In this document: positions 51,886 through 61,932 of the stretch, one piece after another | How positions within the stretch are numbered: the stretch's first letter is position 1 | Layout: the number at the start of each line of letters is the position of its first letter | Source of the DNA: Chryseobacterium caseinilyticum | GTDB lineage: Bacteria; Bacteroidota; Bacteroidia; Flavobacteriales; Weeksellaceae | Direction: 5' to 3' | Assembly (NCBI RefSeq): GCF_014837145.1 | Contig: NZ_JACYFS010000001.1 | Location: 868,001-932,000, forward strand | DNA length: 64,000 nucleotides | Made by a program: the position numbers and the translations under genes | The notes under the pieces: generated by a model | The model's database searches: none | Seen by the model: the letters and a program-made list of their open reading frames with translations, nothing else | Told to the model about the DNA's origin: nothing

Positions 51886-52010
51886 AAAAAAACCGATAAA
51901 AAATTACCGGTTCCTGAAAAATGAAAAATTAATATGGATATGAACAATTCGGAAACAGAGTAATTAAATTCAAAATAAATCTAATCTCATCACCCGCTCC
52001 CGTTTGACAC
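51886..52010 (-). ncRNA. candidate small RNA between ccsBA and the broken gene
   Basis: On the minus strand TATATTTG at 52013-52020 is a -7 box; about 125 bases later there is a terminator-like hairpin (AACCGGTA / TATCGGTT, one G-U pair) followed by seven U's (51886-51912). In between is no open frame of note and a GC-rich 5' part (GGGAGCGGGTGATGAG). The gap is otherwise unoccupied (51818-52120). The RNA class is not recognised. Confidence 0.4.
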
Positions 52011-52065
52011 GGCAAATATAATAACTATTTAGACTAAATAAAAATTAAATAAGTGATTTTAATCA

Positions 52066-52096
52066 ATAAAAAAATCCTGAAGCAAAACTTCAGGAT
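52066..52096 (-). terminator. terminator of ccsBA
   Basis: A 9-base perfect stem (ATCCTGAAG / CTTCAGGAT) with a 5-base loop, and on the minus strand a run of T's after it. It starts about 25 bases past the ccsBA stop. Confidence 0.8.
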
Positions 52097-52120
52097 CTTA
52101 AAAACACATTTTCAAACTTT

Positions 52121-55100
52121 CTATTTTTTGGTCAGTGCCTTAAATTTTATGTATGATGCTACTGAAAGCACAACCATTGTAGTAAAACCAATGTACACCC
52201 ATGCCGGAATTGGAACAGGATCTCCTGCTGCGTAAGAGTGAAGTCCTGCAAGGTAATAGTTTACACCAACGTAAGTCATCAGCATCGAACAGAAAGCAAA
52301 CATTGTTGCCACGTGAATCGCCCAACGGCTTCTCAGTCCAGGTACCAGTCTCATGTGCAAAACAAATGCGTAAACGATAACCGAAATAAATGCCCATGTT
52401 TCTTTTGGATCCCAGCTCCAGTATCTTCCCCACGATTCATTTGCCCAGATTCCTCCAAGGAACATCCCAACCGTTAATGCAAACAGTCCGATTGTGGTTG
52501 ACATTTCTGCTACAATCGCAAGTTCTTTTAATGTAGAATCATTGTGAAGTTTAAACATTCTTTTGTTTGAAATAATATAAAATACCAAAGATATTACCGC
52601 AATAATCATTGAAAGCGAGAAGAATCCATAACTTGAAATAATAATCGCAACGTGTACAATCAGCCAGTAAGATTTCAGAACAGGAACCAATGGCGTGATC
52701 TGAGGATCCAGAGATGACGCACCGTGCGCAAATCCCATCATAATTACTGCAACCATATATCCTGCTGCAGGAATCAGTGCATTGGAGTTATTTTTAGAAA
52801 CTTTAATTCCGGTTTTATCAGTCTGATCACTGTTTCCGAATCCGAAATAGAAAAGTAATCCTGCAGAAATACCTACCCACGAGATAAAGATAATAGCCTC
52901 GTATCCGTTACTCCAAGGCGCGTGACCTGAGATGTACCATCTTCCTATTAATCCTAAAAAGTGAAGCAGATATCCGATAATTCCAATATAGATAAGGCCT
53001 CTGATAATTCTGTTTAAAATTTTATTAGGTTTAAATAACTCAACAAAACCAAGAAGTAACAGGATGCCTCCAATTAAAGTGTAGAAAATTAAAAGTTTAA
53101 AATTGATATCGGTTTTATTCATAAAAACCTCAAGGTCAACTTTATTTTGAGAAGGAACTACTGATTTACCCCACCTTTGCTGATAATCTGATAGCTTTTT
53201 CAATTCGGAATCTGCCTTTGTCCAGTCTCCGGTTTTTTGTGCCTGAAGCACTTCTGCAAAGTAAGGTCCCATCACCTGCTGAGATTCCGGATCCGGTTCC
53301 ATTTTCTGGTTCAACCATGAATTCCATGTGTGATTCGGATCATTTTTCACAGGAACAATTCTCATAAACTGTCCGCTGAAGAAACCGTTAAAAATCTGTA
53401 CTCTTTCGTTTATTTTAATGATCTGTTTGTCGTATTCAGATTGCTCCGAAGGTTTTTTACGGAATGCCGTATTGTATTCTGCATCTAAAATATAAGTAAG
53501 ATTTCCGTTGGCGTCTGTAGGGAAAAGATTCATTAATGAAGTGTAACCTTCCTCATTTGCTTTTGTCAGTTTCAAAAGCTCCTTACCTCCTTTCGCATCC
53601 ACTTTAATCATCGGAACCATTGTCCAGCTTGGTGTATCTGTATTAATGGAGATAAACCATTGCTCAGCTGTTAAAAATTTCCCGTCTGTTCCCTTGAATT
53701 TATCTCTCTGATAAAGTTTTCTCAAAACATCCAAAGCTTCGGTATTGATCGGAACGATTCTTCCCTCAAAATTCTGAACCAACAGATACCCAAATTTATC
53801 TGCGTGCTCCTTGCTGATTTTATTTTTAGAAATAATTTCGTCAGGCGAAATGTTTCTCATGCTCGTCAAAGTTGCTGCTGCAGAATTTTGTTTTGGCTGA
53901 GCCAGTTCCGGAGCCACTTCGTGCGTATGACCATCACCTTCCACATGTACATGCTCTTTGCTTCCATCTGTTCCGTGCATGTCAATTTTTTGAGCATTTA
54001 AACCTAAGCTTAAAAGAATCAAAAGAAGCAGTGTCGCTTTTTTCTTGCTGATTTCTTTCAGCATTTTATTAAGCTTCCAGAAATGTGTTCCTTTCCAGAA
54101 AAACATTACAAACATCCCACCGAATAAAAATGCATAACCGATATATGAAATTAAAGTTCCCCAGAAATCGTGGTTTACAGAAAGTAAAGTTCCCATTCTG
54201 TCCGGCGTATAACTTGCCTGAAAGAAACGGTAACCTTTATAATTTAAAACATTGTTCATATAGATTTTATAAGGAGTCTCTTTGCCTTCATCAATGATTT
54301 TCACATGACTTTCGTAGGCACTGGGAGACGAACTTCCAGGGTAAGTTTCCATTACGAAATCATCAAGTTTAATATTAAATGGTGTTGTATATTTTTTTGG
54401 TCCGAAACCAAGCATAATGTTTAAACCGTCCATGGTTACCTGCTTGTAAGCATCAGGATTTCCTCTTTCAACCGAAAGATCAACAAGCTGTTTTGTTTTT
54501 GGCCCCTGAATTTCAACAGTCAGCTGATCCGGAACATTCTGGTCTTTCTTTCTGTCGCCTTCCACGGAAATAAGGTTTCCTTTCTTCAGACCTTCAGGAA
54601 CTACAAGTTTTAATTCGTTGATGGTATATAAGCTTCTCAAAACCAATGGCTGAAACTGATCTTTTACAGTACTTCCCGTTGCCTGAGTTGCCATCGTCAT
54701 GTAAGCTGCATCAACAGGAGTTTTAATCATTAACTGTCCGCCATTGTTGGCAAATTCCACAGCGCCTTCAATTGCTCTTCCGAAAGAAACCAGAGTCCCG
54801 TTAACTGACTTTGTTTCTCCCTGTTTTAGATAGATATTCTGTCTTCCGGTACTGGCTGTAGAAACCAAATGAAGATATTCCGCACCCTGAGCATTAGGAA
54901 CTAAACTGTCTTTTTTTCTCTGCACATATTCTTTGGCTACAACCTTGATTTTCTTATTGTGAAATTCGTAATTGGCTTCAAAATCTTTATGAAGTGGTGA
55001 CATCAGATAAGGAATATCCTGATATGTAAGAATATCGCCTTTTTCTTCGATCTGAATTTTAAAGAAATGCTTGTCGGTAACAATTTCATTGGTCGTTTCT

Positions 55101-55426
55101 CCTTCACGGATGCTCATCTGACCTTCAAAACTGATGTATCTTGTAATTGCGCCACCAATAAAAATTAAAATAAATGAAAGGTGAAAAACCAAAACAGGCC
55201 ACTTTTCTCTTTTCCACAGACGATACCTTGCAATGTTTCCACAAAAATTGATGATCAGCAAAACCATTACCATCTCAAACCATTTGGCTTCATAGATGAG
55301 TGCTTTGGCCGTTGGTGTTCCGTAATCATTTTCTAAAAAGGTGGCGTAGGCCATAGAGAAGGCATATACGAGTAAAAGTACTGCCATCGTTCGGGTAGAA
55401 ATCAGTATGTCTGTTAACTTCTTCAT
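52121..55426 (-). CDS. ccsBA: fused cytochrome c maturation protein CcsBA (ResB-CcsA)
   Basis: About 1101 residues from the ATG at 55426; the frame is open for 26 more codons, but a TATTTTTG promoter box lies within them. The N-terminal half is ResB/CcsB-like (MKKLTDILISTRTMAVLLLVYAF, FLENDYGTPTA, VLVFHLSFILIFIGGAITRYISFEGQM in pieces) and the C-terminal half is CcsA-like, with several helices and the heme-handling motif WGRYWSWDPKETWAF. A His-rich linker is near EHVHVEGDGHTHEV. The protein exports heme and attaches it to apocytochromes (system II). A single fused gene is usual in Bacteroidota. Confidence 0.9.
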   Translation of the reverse strand: MKKLTDILISTRTMAVLLLVYAFSMAYATFLENDYGTPTAKALIYEAKWFEMVMVLLIINFCGNIARYRLWKREKWPVLVFHLSFILIFIGGAITRYISFEGQMSIREGETTNEIVTDKHFFKIQIEEKGDILTYQDIPYLMSPLHKDFEANYEFHNKKIKVVAKEYVQRKKDSLVPNAQGAEYLHLVSTASTGRQNIYLKQGETKSVNGTLVSFGRAIEGAVEFANNGGQLMIKTPVDAAYMTMATQATGSTVKDQFQPLVLRSLYTINELKLVVPEGLKKGNLISVEGDRKKDQNVPDQLTVEIQGPKTKQLVDLSVERGNPDAYKQVTMDGLNIMLGFGPKKYTTPFNIKLDDFVMETYPGSSSPSAYESHVKIIDEGKETPYKIYMNNVLNYKGYRFFQASYTPDRMGTLLSVNHDFWGTLISYIGYAFLFGGMFVMFFWKGTHFWKLNKMLKEISKKKATLLLLILLSLGLNAQKIDMHGTDGSKEHVHVEGDGHTHEVAPELAQPKQNSAAATLTSMRNISPDEIISKNKISKEHADKFGYLLVQNFEGRIVPINTEALDVLRKLYQRDKFKGTDGKFLTAEQWFISINTDTPSWTMVPMIKVDAKGGKELLKLTKANEEGYTSLMNLFPTDANGNLTYILDAEYNTAFRKKPSEQSEYDKQIIKINERVQIFNGFFSGQFMRIVPVKNDPNHTWNSWLNQKMEPDPESQQVMGPYFAEVLQAQKTGDWTKADSELKKLSDYQQRWGKSVVPSQNKVDLEVFMNKTDINFKLLIFYTLIGGILLLLGFVELFKPNKILNRIIRGLIYIGIIGYLLHFLGLIGRWYISGHAPWSNGYEAIIFISWVGISAGLLFYFGFGNSDQTDKTGIKVSKNNSNALIPAAGYMVAVIMMGFAHGASSLDPQITPLVPVLKSYWLIVHVAIIISSYGFFSLSMIIAVISLVFYIISNKRMFKLHNDSTLKELAIVAEMSTTIGLFALTVGMFLGGIWANESWGRYWSWDPKETWAFISVIVYAFVLHMRLVPGLRSRWAIHVATMFAFCSMLMTYVGVNYYLAGLHSYAAGDPVPIPAWVYIGFTTMVVLSVASYIKFKALTKK

Positions 55427-55446
55427 TTTATTTTTTACTTGACATG

Positions 55447-55454
55447 CAAAAATA
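55447..55454 (-). promoter_or_regulatory. -7 promoter box of ccsBA
   Basis: TATTTTTG on the minus strand fits TAnnTTTG and ends 21 bases before the chosen start. It supports the start at 55426 over an upstream extension. Confidence 0.55.
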
Positions 55455-55653
55455 AGGATGATTAGACGAAAGGCAGATAAAAAAAACTGTTTTTTGTCAG
55501 TCAAAGCCTACGGGAAGCTTGTTTGGAATCATTCTTAATAATTAATTTTAATTCCTCATTATCAGTAAAAATAGAAGGACAGGAGACAGGAATTTAGATA
55601 AAAATCTACAAAATTGACTTGCCAAAAAGGAAAACTTTAAACTAAAAAAACAT

Positions 55654-55661
55654 TAAATTTG
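55654..55661 (+). promoter_or_regulatory. -7 promoter box of ftsK
   Basis: TAAATTTG (TAnnTTTG) ends 15 bases before the ftsK ATG. Confidence 0.55.
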
Positions 55662-55675
55662 CCCACATTGAAGCT

Positions 55676-58195
55676 ATGGAAAAGAAAACACAAAAAACAC
55701 AGCCCGTTGCGCAGGAGCAATCTAAAATATTATCCAAACCGAGAATCTTTTTTGGTTTGCTGTTCATCGTATTTGCAGGTATTCTTACAATATCATTTAT
55801 TTCCTATTTAATCAATTGGAAATCAGATCAGAGCCAGGCAGGAGCACTGCTTGATAAAACCATAAAATCATCGAATATTTTCGGGAAAATGGGTCAGTGG
55901 CTTGGTAAAATTTTCATTTATGAAAGCATTGGTGTTGCGGCATTTATTGTGGCGTTTCTCTTTGTGGTTTTCGGTACAATGATCCTGAAAAAGAAGATCT
56001 TTAAACCATGGATGACTTTCGGACATTCCCTGTTTTTCATCTGCTGGCTTCCGATATTTTTTGGAGCGGTAACTAAAGGCCAAAGCGTACTTTGTGGTGT
56101 TTACGGATATCAGATTATGGATACAATGGTTTCAATGATTGGTTCCGTTGGTCTGTGGGTTGTTCTGTTTGTGAGCATTGCTTTATATTTTATACTTGAA
56201 TTTAATTTAAGACCGAGCTCAATTAAAAATAAATTAGATTCTCTCAACGAAAACACAATCGGACGGGTAAAAGCGATGATGCCAAATTCAGACGAAGATT
56301 TTGAGGCAGATCAGGAACTTGCTGTTGAAGAAGAGATTCAGCCAGAACAGAAAATTACAGTTCAGGAAGTTGTTTCTACTCCTAAAAAGACGGAAATCAT
56401 CCCTGAAGTTAAAATTGAGGAGCCTAAGCTCGATCCAATTGTTACGCCTAATCAAACTTCTTTCAATGAAGAAAAAGAAGTGAAAATAGACTTTTCAGCT
56501 CCTGTAAATCTTCCAGTGAATGCACCTGTTTCGCTTCCGAAAACGACTCCTCAGGATGCTTTTGATGTGAAAGTAAATTCTAATAATTCTGTTGACGATA
56601 TTTCATTTAAAGTAGAAGTTGCTCCGGTGATCGACATTGTGGATGATGCAGACAGGCAGTCTCAGGATTTGGTTGACAAGCATGGTTTGTATGATCACAG
56701 ACTTGATCTGGCTAAATTCCAGATGCCACCTTTAGATCTTCTGAAAGATTATGGGAACGAAGAAATTTCAATCAATAAAGAAGAACTTGAGGAAAATAAA
56801 AACAAAATTGTTGGACTTCTGAAAAACTTTAATGTCGGAATTGCCGAAATTAAAGCGACCATCGGGCCAACAGTAACTTTATACGAAATCGTTCCGGAAG
56901 CAGGAATCAGAGTAGCTTCCATTAAAAAACTGCAGGATGATATTGCTTTAAATCTTTCCGCTTTAGGAATCAGAATTATTGCGCCAATGCCGGGGAAAGG
57001 AACGATTGGAATTGAAGTTCCGAGAAAAAATCCTACCATGGTTTCAATGAGATCGGTAATTGCTTCGCAGAAATTTCAGAATACGGATATGGATCTGCCG
57101 GTGGTTTTCGGTAAAACGATTTCGAATGAAGTTTTCATGGCCGATTTATCTAAAATGCCCCACCTTCTGATGGCGGGAGCAACCGGACAGGGAAAATCTG
57201 TGGGTATCAACGCTATCCTGACTTCCCTACTCTACAAAAAACATCCGAGCGAACTGAAATTTGTGATGGTGGATCCTAAAAAAGTGGAACTATCTCTTTA
57301 TTCAAAAATTGAAAGACATTATTTAGCCAAACTTCCGGATTCTGATGATGCGATTATTACAGACACTAACAAAGTAATCAATACGTTAAATTCACTTTGT
57401 ATTGAAATGGATCAGCGTTATGATTTGCTTAAAAATGCTTTCTGTAAAAATTTAAAGGAATATAACAAAAAATTCAGCGAAAGAAAATTAAATCCTGAAA
57501 ACGGTCACCGTTACCTGCCATACATCGTTTTGGTGGTGGATGAGTTTGCAGATTTAATTATGACCGCAGGTAAAGAAGTTGAGCTTCCGATCGCGAGATT
57601 GGCGCAGCTTGCAAGAGCCGTGGGAATTCACTTAATCGTGGCAACACAAAGACCTTCTGTGAACGTAATTACGGGTATGATTAAAGCCAACTTCCCTGCG
57701 AGAGCAGCTTTCAGAGTGATTTCAAGTGTGGATTCAAGAACGATTCTGGATTCTACCGGTGCAGATCAGCTGATTGGAAAAGGAGATATGCTTTATTTTA
57801 ACGGAAACGAAATCTTAAGACTTCAGTGTGCTTTTGTTGACACGCCAGAGGTTGAAAGACTGGCAGAATATATCGGGGAGCAGAAAGGTTACGCTTCCGC
57901 ATTTATGCTGCCTGAATTTGTTTCAGAAGACGGAGCAAGCAGCGTTGGAGCTTTTGATCCGAACGAAAAAGATGTTTTGTTTGAAGAGGCTGCCAGAATT
58001 ATTGTTTCAACGCAGCAGGGTTCTACTTCAATGCTTCAGAGACAGTTGAAATTAGGATACAACAGAGCCGGAAGAATTATGGATCAGCTTGAGGCCAGCG
58101 GTTTGGTTGGTGGTTTCAACGGAGCTAAGGCAAGAGAAGTGCTCATCAGCGATCTCCATTCTTTGGAACAGTTTTTGGAAGACCTGCGGAATTAA
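55676..58195 (+). CDS. ftsK: FtsK/SpoIIIE DNA translocase
   Basis: 839 residues. Four membrane helices in the first ~200 residues (FFGLLFIVFAGILTISFISYL, GVAAFIVAFLFVVFGTMIL, LFFICWLPIFFGAV, LWVVLFVSIALYFIL), an acidic linker, the motor domain with Walker A GATGQGKSVGINA and Walker B YIVLVVDEFADLIM, and a C-terminal winged-helix gamma domain (STSMLQRQLKLGYNRAGRIMDQLEASGLV). It pumps chromosome ends across the septum at division. It is on its own transcript. Confidence 0.95.
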   Translation: MEKKTQKTQPVAQEQSKILSKPRIFFGLLFIVFAGILTISFISYLINWKSDQSQAGALLDKTIKSSNIFGKMGQWLGKIFIYESIGVAAFIVAFLFVVFGTMILKKKIFKPWMTFGHSLFFICWLPIFFGAVTKGQSVLCGVYGYQIMDTMVSMIGSVGLWVVLFVSIALYFILEFNLRPSSIKNKLDSLNENTIGRVKAMMPNSDEDFEADQELAVEEEIQPEQKITVQEVVSTPKKTEIIPEVKIEEPKLDPIVTPNQTSFNEEKEVKIDFSAPVNLPVNAPVSLPKTTPQDAFDVKVNSNNSVDDISFKVEVAPVIDIVDDADRQSQDLVDKHGLYDHRLDLAKFQMPPLDLLKDYGNEEISINKEELEENKNKIVGLLKNFNVGIAEIKATIGPTVTLYEIVPEAGIRVASIKKLQDDIALNLSALGIRIIAPMPGKGTIGIEVPRKNPTMVSMRSVIASQKFQNTDMDLPVVFGKTISNEVFMADLSKMPHLLMAGATGQGKSVGINAILTSLLYKKHPSELKFVMVDPKKVELSLYSKIERHYLAKLPDSDDAIITDTNKVINTLNSLCIEMDQRYDLLKNAFCKNLKEYNKKFSERKLNPENGHRYLPYIVLVVDEFADLIMTAGKEVELPIARLAQLARAVGIHLIVATQRPSVNVITGMIKANFPARAAFRVISSVDSRTILDSTGADQLIGKGDMLYFNGNEILRLQCAFVDTPEVERLAEYIGEQKGYASAFMLPEFVSEDGASSVGAFDPNEKDVLFEEAARIIVSTQQGSTSMLQRQLKLGYNRAGRIMDQLEASGLVGGFNGAKAREVLISDLHSLEQFLEDLRN

Positions 58196-58406
58196 AAAAT
58201 CAAAAATTTCTTTAAACATTATTTTAAAATTTTAAATCATAAAAGACTTCTCAATGGTTGAGCTTTTTATTGAAACTATCTGAAAATATTCATTAAGCTT
58301 GACGGAAAATTTGAATTTAATATGAATAATAATTTGAGTTTTATAAATATTAAAATTTAACATAATACTTTAAATTTCGTCTAAAGAACAGAACAGAAAT
58401 TAAAAA

Positions 58407-59054
58407 ATGAAAAATCTATTATTAAAAATAACTGCAGCAGGTTTAATTATCATCAATGCAGGATTGGCTCAGGCTCAGAAAATCGATGCAAAATCGAAAA
58501 AAATACTGGATGACGTAACCGCCAATTACAATTCAAAGAAAAATTCTTATTTTAAATTTTCTTTCGGCAGCGGAATGAACGGAAAAGTAAGCAAAACTGA
58601 AACTGGAATCTATTATCTGGCCGGAGATAAATACAAACTGAAAATCATGGAGACGGAGCAGATTTTCGACGGAAACAAGATTTACAATATCAACACCGAA
58701 GATATGGAAGTTACCGTGGCAAAACCGAATGCCGGCAGCCAGATGTTTTCTCCGATCAATTACCTGTCGAGCTACAGAAATGATTATAATGTGACGTATA
58801 ACGGCAAGAAAACAGTCAATGGGGTAAGTGCAGATTTTATCAAACTGACTCCGGTAAAATCAAACGGACTGAAACATGTGTACATTTACATTGATTCAGC
58901 AAAAAAACAGATGCTGAAACTTGAGCAGTACGGAAACAACAAAGACATCGCGGTAATTGCAATTCAGGAATATAAGGAAAACCAGCAACTCGATTCTCAG
59001 ATGTTCAGTTTCGACAAAAACAAATACAAAACCTATCTGGTAACAGAATTATAA
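58407..59054 (+). CDS. LolA-like outer-membrane lipoprotein carrier
   Basis: 215 residues with a signal peptide (MKNLLLKITAAGLIIINAGLAQAQ). Mature part matches the LolA-like fold: AKSKKILDDVTANYN, YFKFSFGSG, KLKIMETEQIFDGNKIYNINTEDMEV, and DSAKKQMLKLEQYGN. LolA-type proteins bind lipoproteins in the periplasm and carry them to the outer membrane. It follows ftsK at 211 bases and is followed by a strong terminator. Confidence 0.85.
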   Translation: MKNLLLKITAAGLIIINAGLAQAQKIDAKSKKILDDVTANYNSKKNSYFKFSFGSGMNGKVSKTETGIYYLAGDKYKLKIMETEQIFDGNKIYNINTEDMEVTVAKPNAGSQMFSPINYLSSYRNDYNVTYNGKKTVNGVSADFIKLTPVKSNGLKHVYIYIDSAKKQMLKLEQYGNNKDIAVIAIQEYKENQQLDSQMFSFDKNKYKTYLVTEL

Positions 59055-59059
59055 AACAT

Positions 59060-59088
59060 AACACCCGCCGAGAGCGGGTGTTTTTTTA
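59060..59088 (+). terminator. terminator of the LolA-like gene
   Basis: A perfect 8-base GC-rich stem (ACACCCGC / GCGGGTGT) with loop CGAGA and a run of seven T's. Confidence 0.9.
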
Positions 59089-59113
59089 TATCAACTTTGA
59101 ATTTTAAGCACAG

Positions 59114-59143
59114 AAAATGCCTGCGAAATATCGCAGGCATTTT
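59114..59143. terminator. terminator of the M4 protease gene
   Basis: A perfect 13-base stem (AAAATGCCTGCGA and its complement) with loop AATA, 22 bases beyond the protease stop on the minus strand. It can act in both directions between convergent genes. Confidence 0.8.
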
Positions 59144-59164
59144 ATATTTAGAGGCGGTTTAAAA

Positions 59165-61726
59165 TTACTTTTTGATAATTTTAAAACTTTGAGTTTTATC
59201 TTTCGTTATCACTTTCAGAATGTAATTACCTTTTGTGATTTCCGTTAAATCCAATTTGTTTTCTGCAGATTTTTCAAGTGGATATATGTGTAACAGCTGT
59301 CCGGCAGTATTGTACAGTTCGGCATTTTTCACATCAACATTTCTGCTGTTGCTGATGGTGATGATTCCTGATGTAGGATTTGGATATACTGAAAGCCCCT
59401 TGAGTTTTTCAGTTTCCTGAACACTTAAAGTAGCAAAATTACAGTTGTAGACATAGATCTCGTCAATGTACCAGCCATCTACCCCACCGCATCCATCGGT
59501 TCCCAATTCAAATCTGAATTTGATATTTGATCCGGCAGTCACGCCAATATTGGTAAGATTGATAATACTTTGTCCCCATGTTCCTTCCAGTTCGCCTTGA
59601 TCAATTCCTGTAAATGAGGGCTGACCACTCATTGGATTGTCATTTTGAACGGTTGCCAAAGTCGCGTTATACGCATTCATGGTAAAGGCGGTTCCAGGAA
59701 CCGTTGTCCATGCGCCACCGTTCAGACTGTATTTGATATTTCCACCGTCATAATTCTTTTCTGTTGCAACATTATGGTTAAATGCCATTTCGTAATTTCC
59801 AGAAGTATAGTTGGGAAAAGTAATCAAAGGACTTTCTAAACGGATAATTCCGTTCTGTAAGTTTGTTGTACAGTTTCCGTTATTTGGATCTATTGCATAG
59901 ATTGCTTTTCCTGCTCTGCCCCTAGGTAAAGAAGAATCAATCACCCAGTTTCTTGCTGTCCAGGTCGGGTTTGTACCAATATTTGTAACGACCCAACTTC
60001 CCATACCATTTTCCCATTTTTCCTGAAACAGTGGTGCGGAAGTAGCATTTGTACATAATTCCGGCGCTGATGTCGCTAAAACTTTGGTAAAATTACACTG
60101 TGTAGTTACAGAAGATCTAAGTTTAACTGCCAGCATTGCATTCTTTAAATTCTGAAGTTCTCCGATAGTAAAGATTTGTCCCGAAGGTCCTGCTGGTGTA
60201 GCTGTAGTAGAAAGACCCTGAAGATTAACACCAATCAAATCATTGAATGAGCTCTCCAAAGCGTCTGCAAAAGCGGCATAGTTGCTGGTAGATGTAAGAT
60301 ATACATTCTGAGTTCTCCACCATAAGTGAGCAGCTTTTGTAAATCCTATCGGAGTAATCGTATAACCACCGTAAGTACCACCGTCTACTAAAAGAGAATA
60401 TAAACGGTTTCCGACACCGGAATTAATGTGTACACCTCCTGAATCAGTACTTGCGCAGTAATAATAACCCGAATCCAGCATATTTCCCGGATTACCATTA
60501 CAATTTGGGTTCCACAAATCTCTCAATGGAGCAGGTATACCTGATGCGGTAACATCTTCGCCCATTTTCCAGCGCTGCGTTCCTGAGCACGTTGTAGTTG
60601 TACGGACTGCCAAATTTTCACCAGCATCCTGATAGTTGTTCAGCAAATCAATAGTTTCACCCCAAACATCAGAATAAGATTCATTAAGTGCTCCGGACTG
60701 ATATGAATAGATTAAATCACTGGTATATTCGGTGTAAGCATGCCCCCACTCATGGGCTACCACATCATCCGCTGCAATATTGGTACAGTAATTAGCTGTT
60801 ACTCCATTCCAGTTGGCATTTGGGCAGGAAATATTTGGGTTGTTATTAATGGTAATCATGCTGTGGTCAGCGCCGTCATAAGAAATATAGTTGAAAGCAT
60901 TTTTAAAGAAATTGTAAACATGCTCAGAAGTGATTACTTCATTCTGTTGCCATATATCCAGCGTTCCAGGTAAAGCGTTTCCCTCCTGCCACTTTAGGTT
61001 GGCAGCATTAGTGTTGGTTTCATAAAGTTTTCTGTCAATTAAATTATGAATTCCCGTAAACTGTTCTACCAACTTTCCTGTATGAGCATCGATGAATACA
61101 AACTCACGCACATCATTTTTGTTGGTTACTTCAATTTCGTATGCTAAATATGTAGTGATAAACTCACCCTGGGCAAGACCTTTTGGAAAAAGTAAAAATC
61201 TCTGTCTCCCGATCTCGAGAGGTAAATCTTTGAAACCTAATTTTTGATCTTTTACAATTGACTTCGCTTTTTCTATAGCAACATCTTTTGTAATTTCTGC
61301 AATTGCAGTATCATTGATGTCTGGTATAATGTTTCCGTTGATTGAGGTGAGTTCTTCATTTTTATTAAAATGAAACTTTAAAAGCCCATCAAACACAGGA
61401 ACACCTTTATAAACCTGAGCAAAAATCACATTCTTAAAACCATAGTTATCTGTAAATTCTTTTAGTAGAACCAAATCCTGTGAAGAATTTAAACTAAAAA
61501 TCCCATAATTATCCTGAATGAAATTCTGAGCTTTCTCTACAGCATTTCTCCCTTTCAACTCAAGATTTTGAGAGTTGGCAAAAGAAATAAAACTTGGTGT
61601 AGAACTGCCTGTATTGTAAGAAATTGACGCTTTTGTATCGGCAGCGAAACGGGAAATATCGTTTGATTTTTGGGCAGTAGCCAAAATAGACGCAGCTGTA
61701 AATACAGTGCAGATCATTTTTTTCAT
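59165..61726 (-). CDS. T9SS-exported M4 metalloprotease (thermolysin family)
   Basis: 853 residues. Signal peptide (MKKMICTVFTAASILATAQ), FTP/PepSY-type propeptide (about 40-210), and the M4 core with zinc ligands in VVAHEWGHAYTEY (HExxH) and the Glu in GALNESYSDVWGE, plus the active-site His in the DSGGVHINSGVGN region. A jellyroll/adhesion domain follows (FQEKWENGMGSWVV ... YIDEIYVYNC), and the last ~80 residues (LKGLSVYPNPTSG...GNYILKVITKDKTQSFKIIKK in pieces) are the type A T9SS sorting signal. It is cleaved and displayed or secreted to degrade protein. Confidence 0.93.
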   Translation of the reverse strand: MKKMICTVFTAASILATAQKSNDISRFAADTKASISYNTGSSTPSFISFANSQNLELKGRNAVEKAQNFIQDNYGIFSLNSSQDLVLLKEFTDNYGFKNVIFAQVYKGVPVFDGLLKFHFNKNEELTSINGNIIPDINDTAIAEITKDVAIEKAKSIVKDQKLGFKDLPLEIGRQRFLLFPKGLAQGEFITTYLAYEIEVTNKNDVREFVFIDAHTGKLVEQFTGIHNLIDRKLYETNTNAANLKWQEGNALPGTLDIWQQNEVITSEHVYNFFKNAFNYISYDGADHSMITINNNPNISCPNANWNGVTANYCTNIAADDVVAHEWGHAYTEYTSDLIYSYQSGALNESYSDVWGETIDLLNNYQDAGENLAVRTTTTCSGTQRWKMGEDVTASGIPAPLRDLWNPNCNGNPGNMLDSGYYYCASTDSGGVHINSGVGNRLYSLLVDGGTYGGYTITPIGFTKAAHLWWRTQNVYLTSTSNYAAFADALESSFNDLIGVNLQGLSTTATPAGPSGQIFTIGELQNLKNAMLAVKLRSSVTTQCNFTKVLATSAPELCTNATSAPLFQEKWENGMGSWVVTNIGTNPTWTARNWVIDSSLPRGRAGKAIYAIDPNNGNCTTNLQNGIIRLESPLITFPNYTSGNYEMAFNHNVATEKNYDGGNIKYSLNGGAWTTVPGTAFTMNAYNATLATVQNDNPMSGQPSFTGIDQGELEGTWGQSIINLTNIGVTAGSNIKFRFELGTDGCGGVDGWYIDEIYVYNCNFATLSVQETEKLKGLSVYPNPTSGIITISNSRNVDVKNAELYNTAGQLLHIYPLEKSAENKLDLTEITKGNYILKVITKDKTQSFKIIKK

Positions 61727-61754
61727 GTATGTACCAGTTTAAGATTTAATTTGG

Positions 61755-61762
61755 CAAATATA
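61755..61762 (-). promoter_or_regulatory. -7 promoter box of the M4 protease gene
   Basis: TATATTTG on the minus strand fits TAnnTTTG, 28 bases before the start. An ATTG at about 19 bases upstream could be a weak -33 element. Confidence 0.55.
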
Positions 61763-61920
61763 CAACACAAGTATGTTTATCAATGAAATATTTTAATAAA
61801 ATTTTGATTTAATCTAATATTTAATAAAACCGAATTGAAATCGGTTACTCTTTTAATTGATTTTTCTGAAACAAAAATTCAGTCATTATAATTTATCAGC
61901 ATTAATCTTCTGTTTTTTTA

Positions 61921-61928
61921 TAAATTTG
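61921..61928 (+). promoter_or_regulatory. -7 promoter box of the LptF/LptG-type gene, almost touching its ATG
   Basis: TAAATTTG (TAnnTTTG) ends only 4 bases before the ATG at 61933. Since transcription starts a few bases after this box in Bacteroidota, the mRNA would be leaderless or nearly so. Confidence 0.5.
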
Positions 61929-61932
61929 CTTC

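Noticed and set aside
55427..55504. Longer N-terminus for ccsBA
   Set aside because: A promoter box falls inside this extension, and the family's usual start (MKKLTDIL...) is at 55426.
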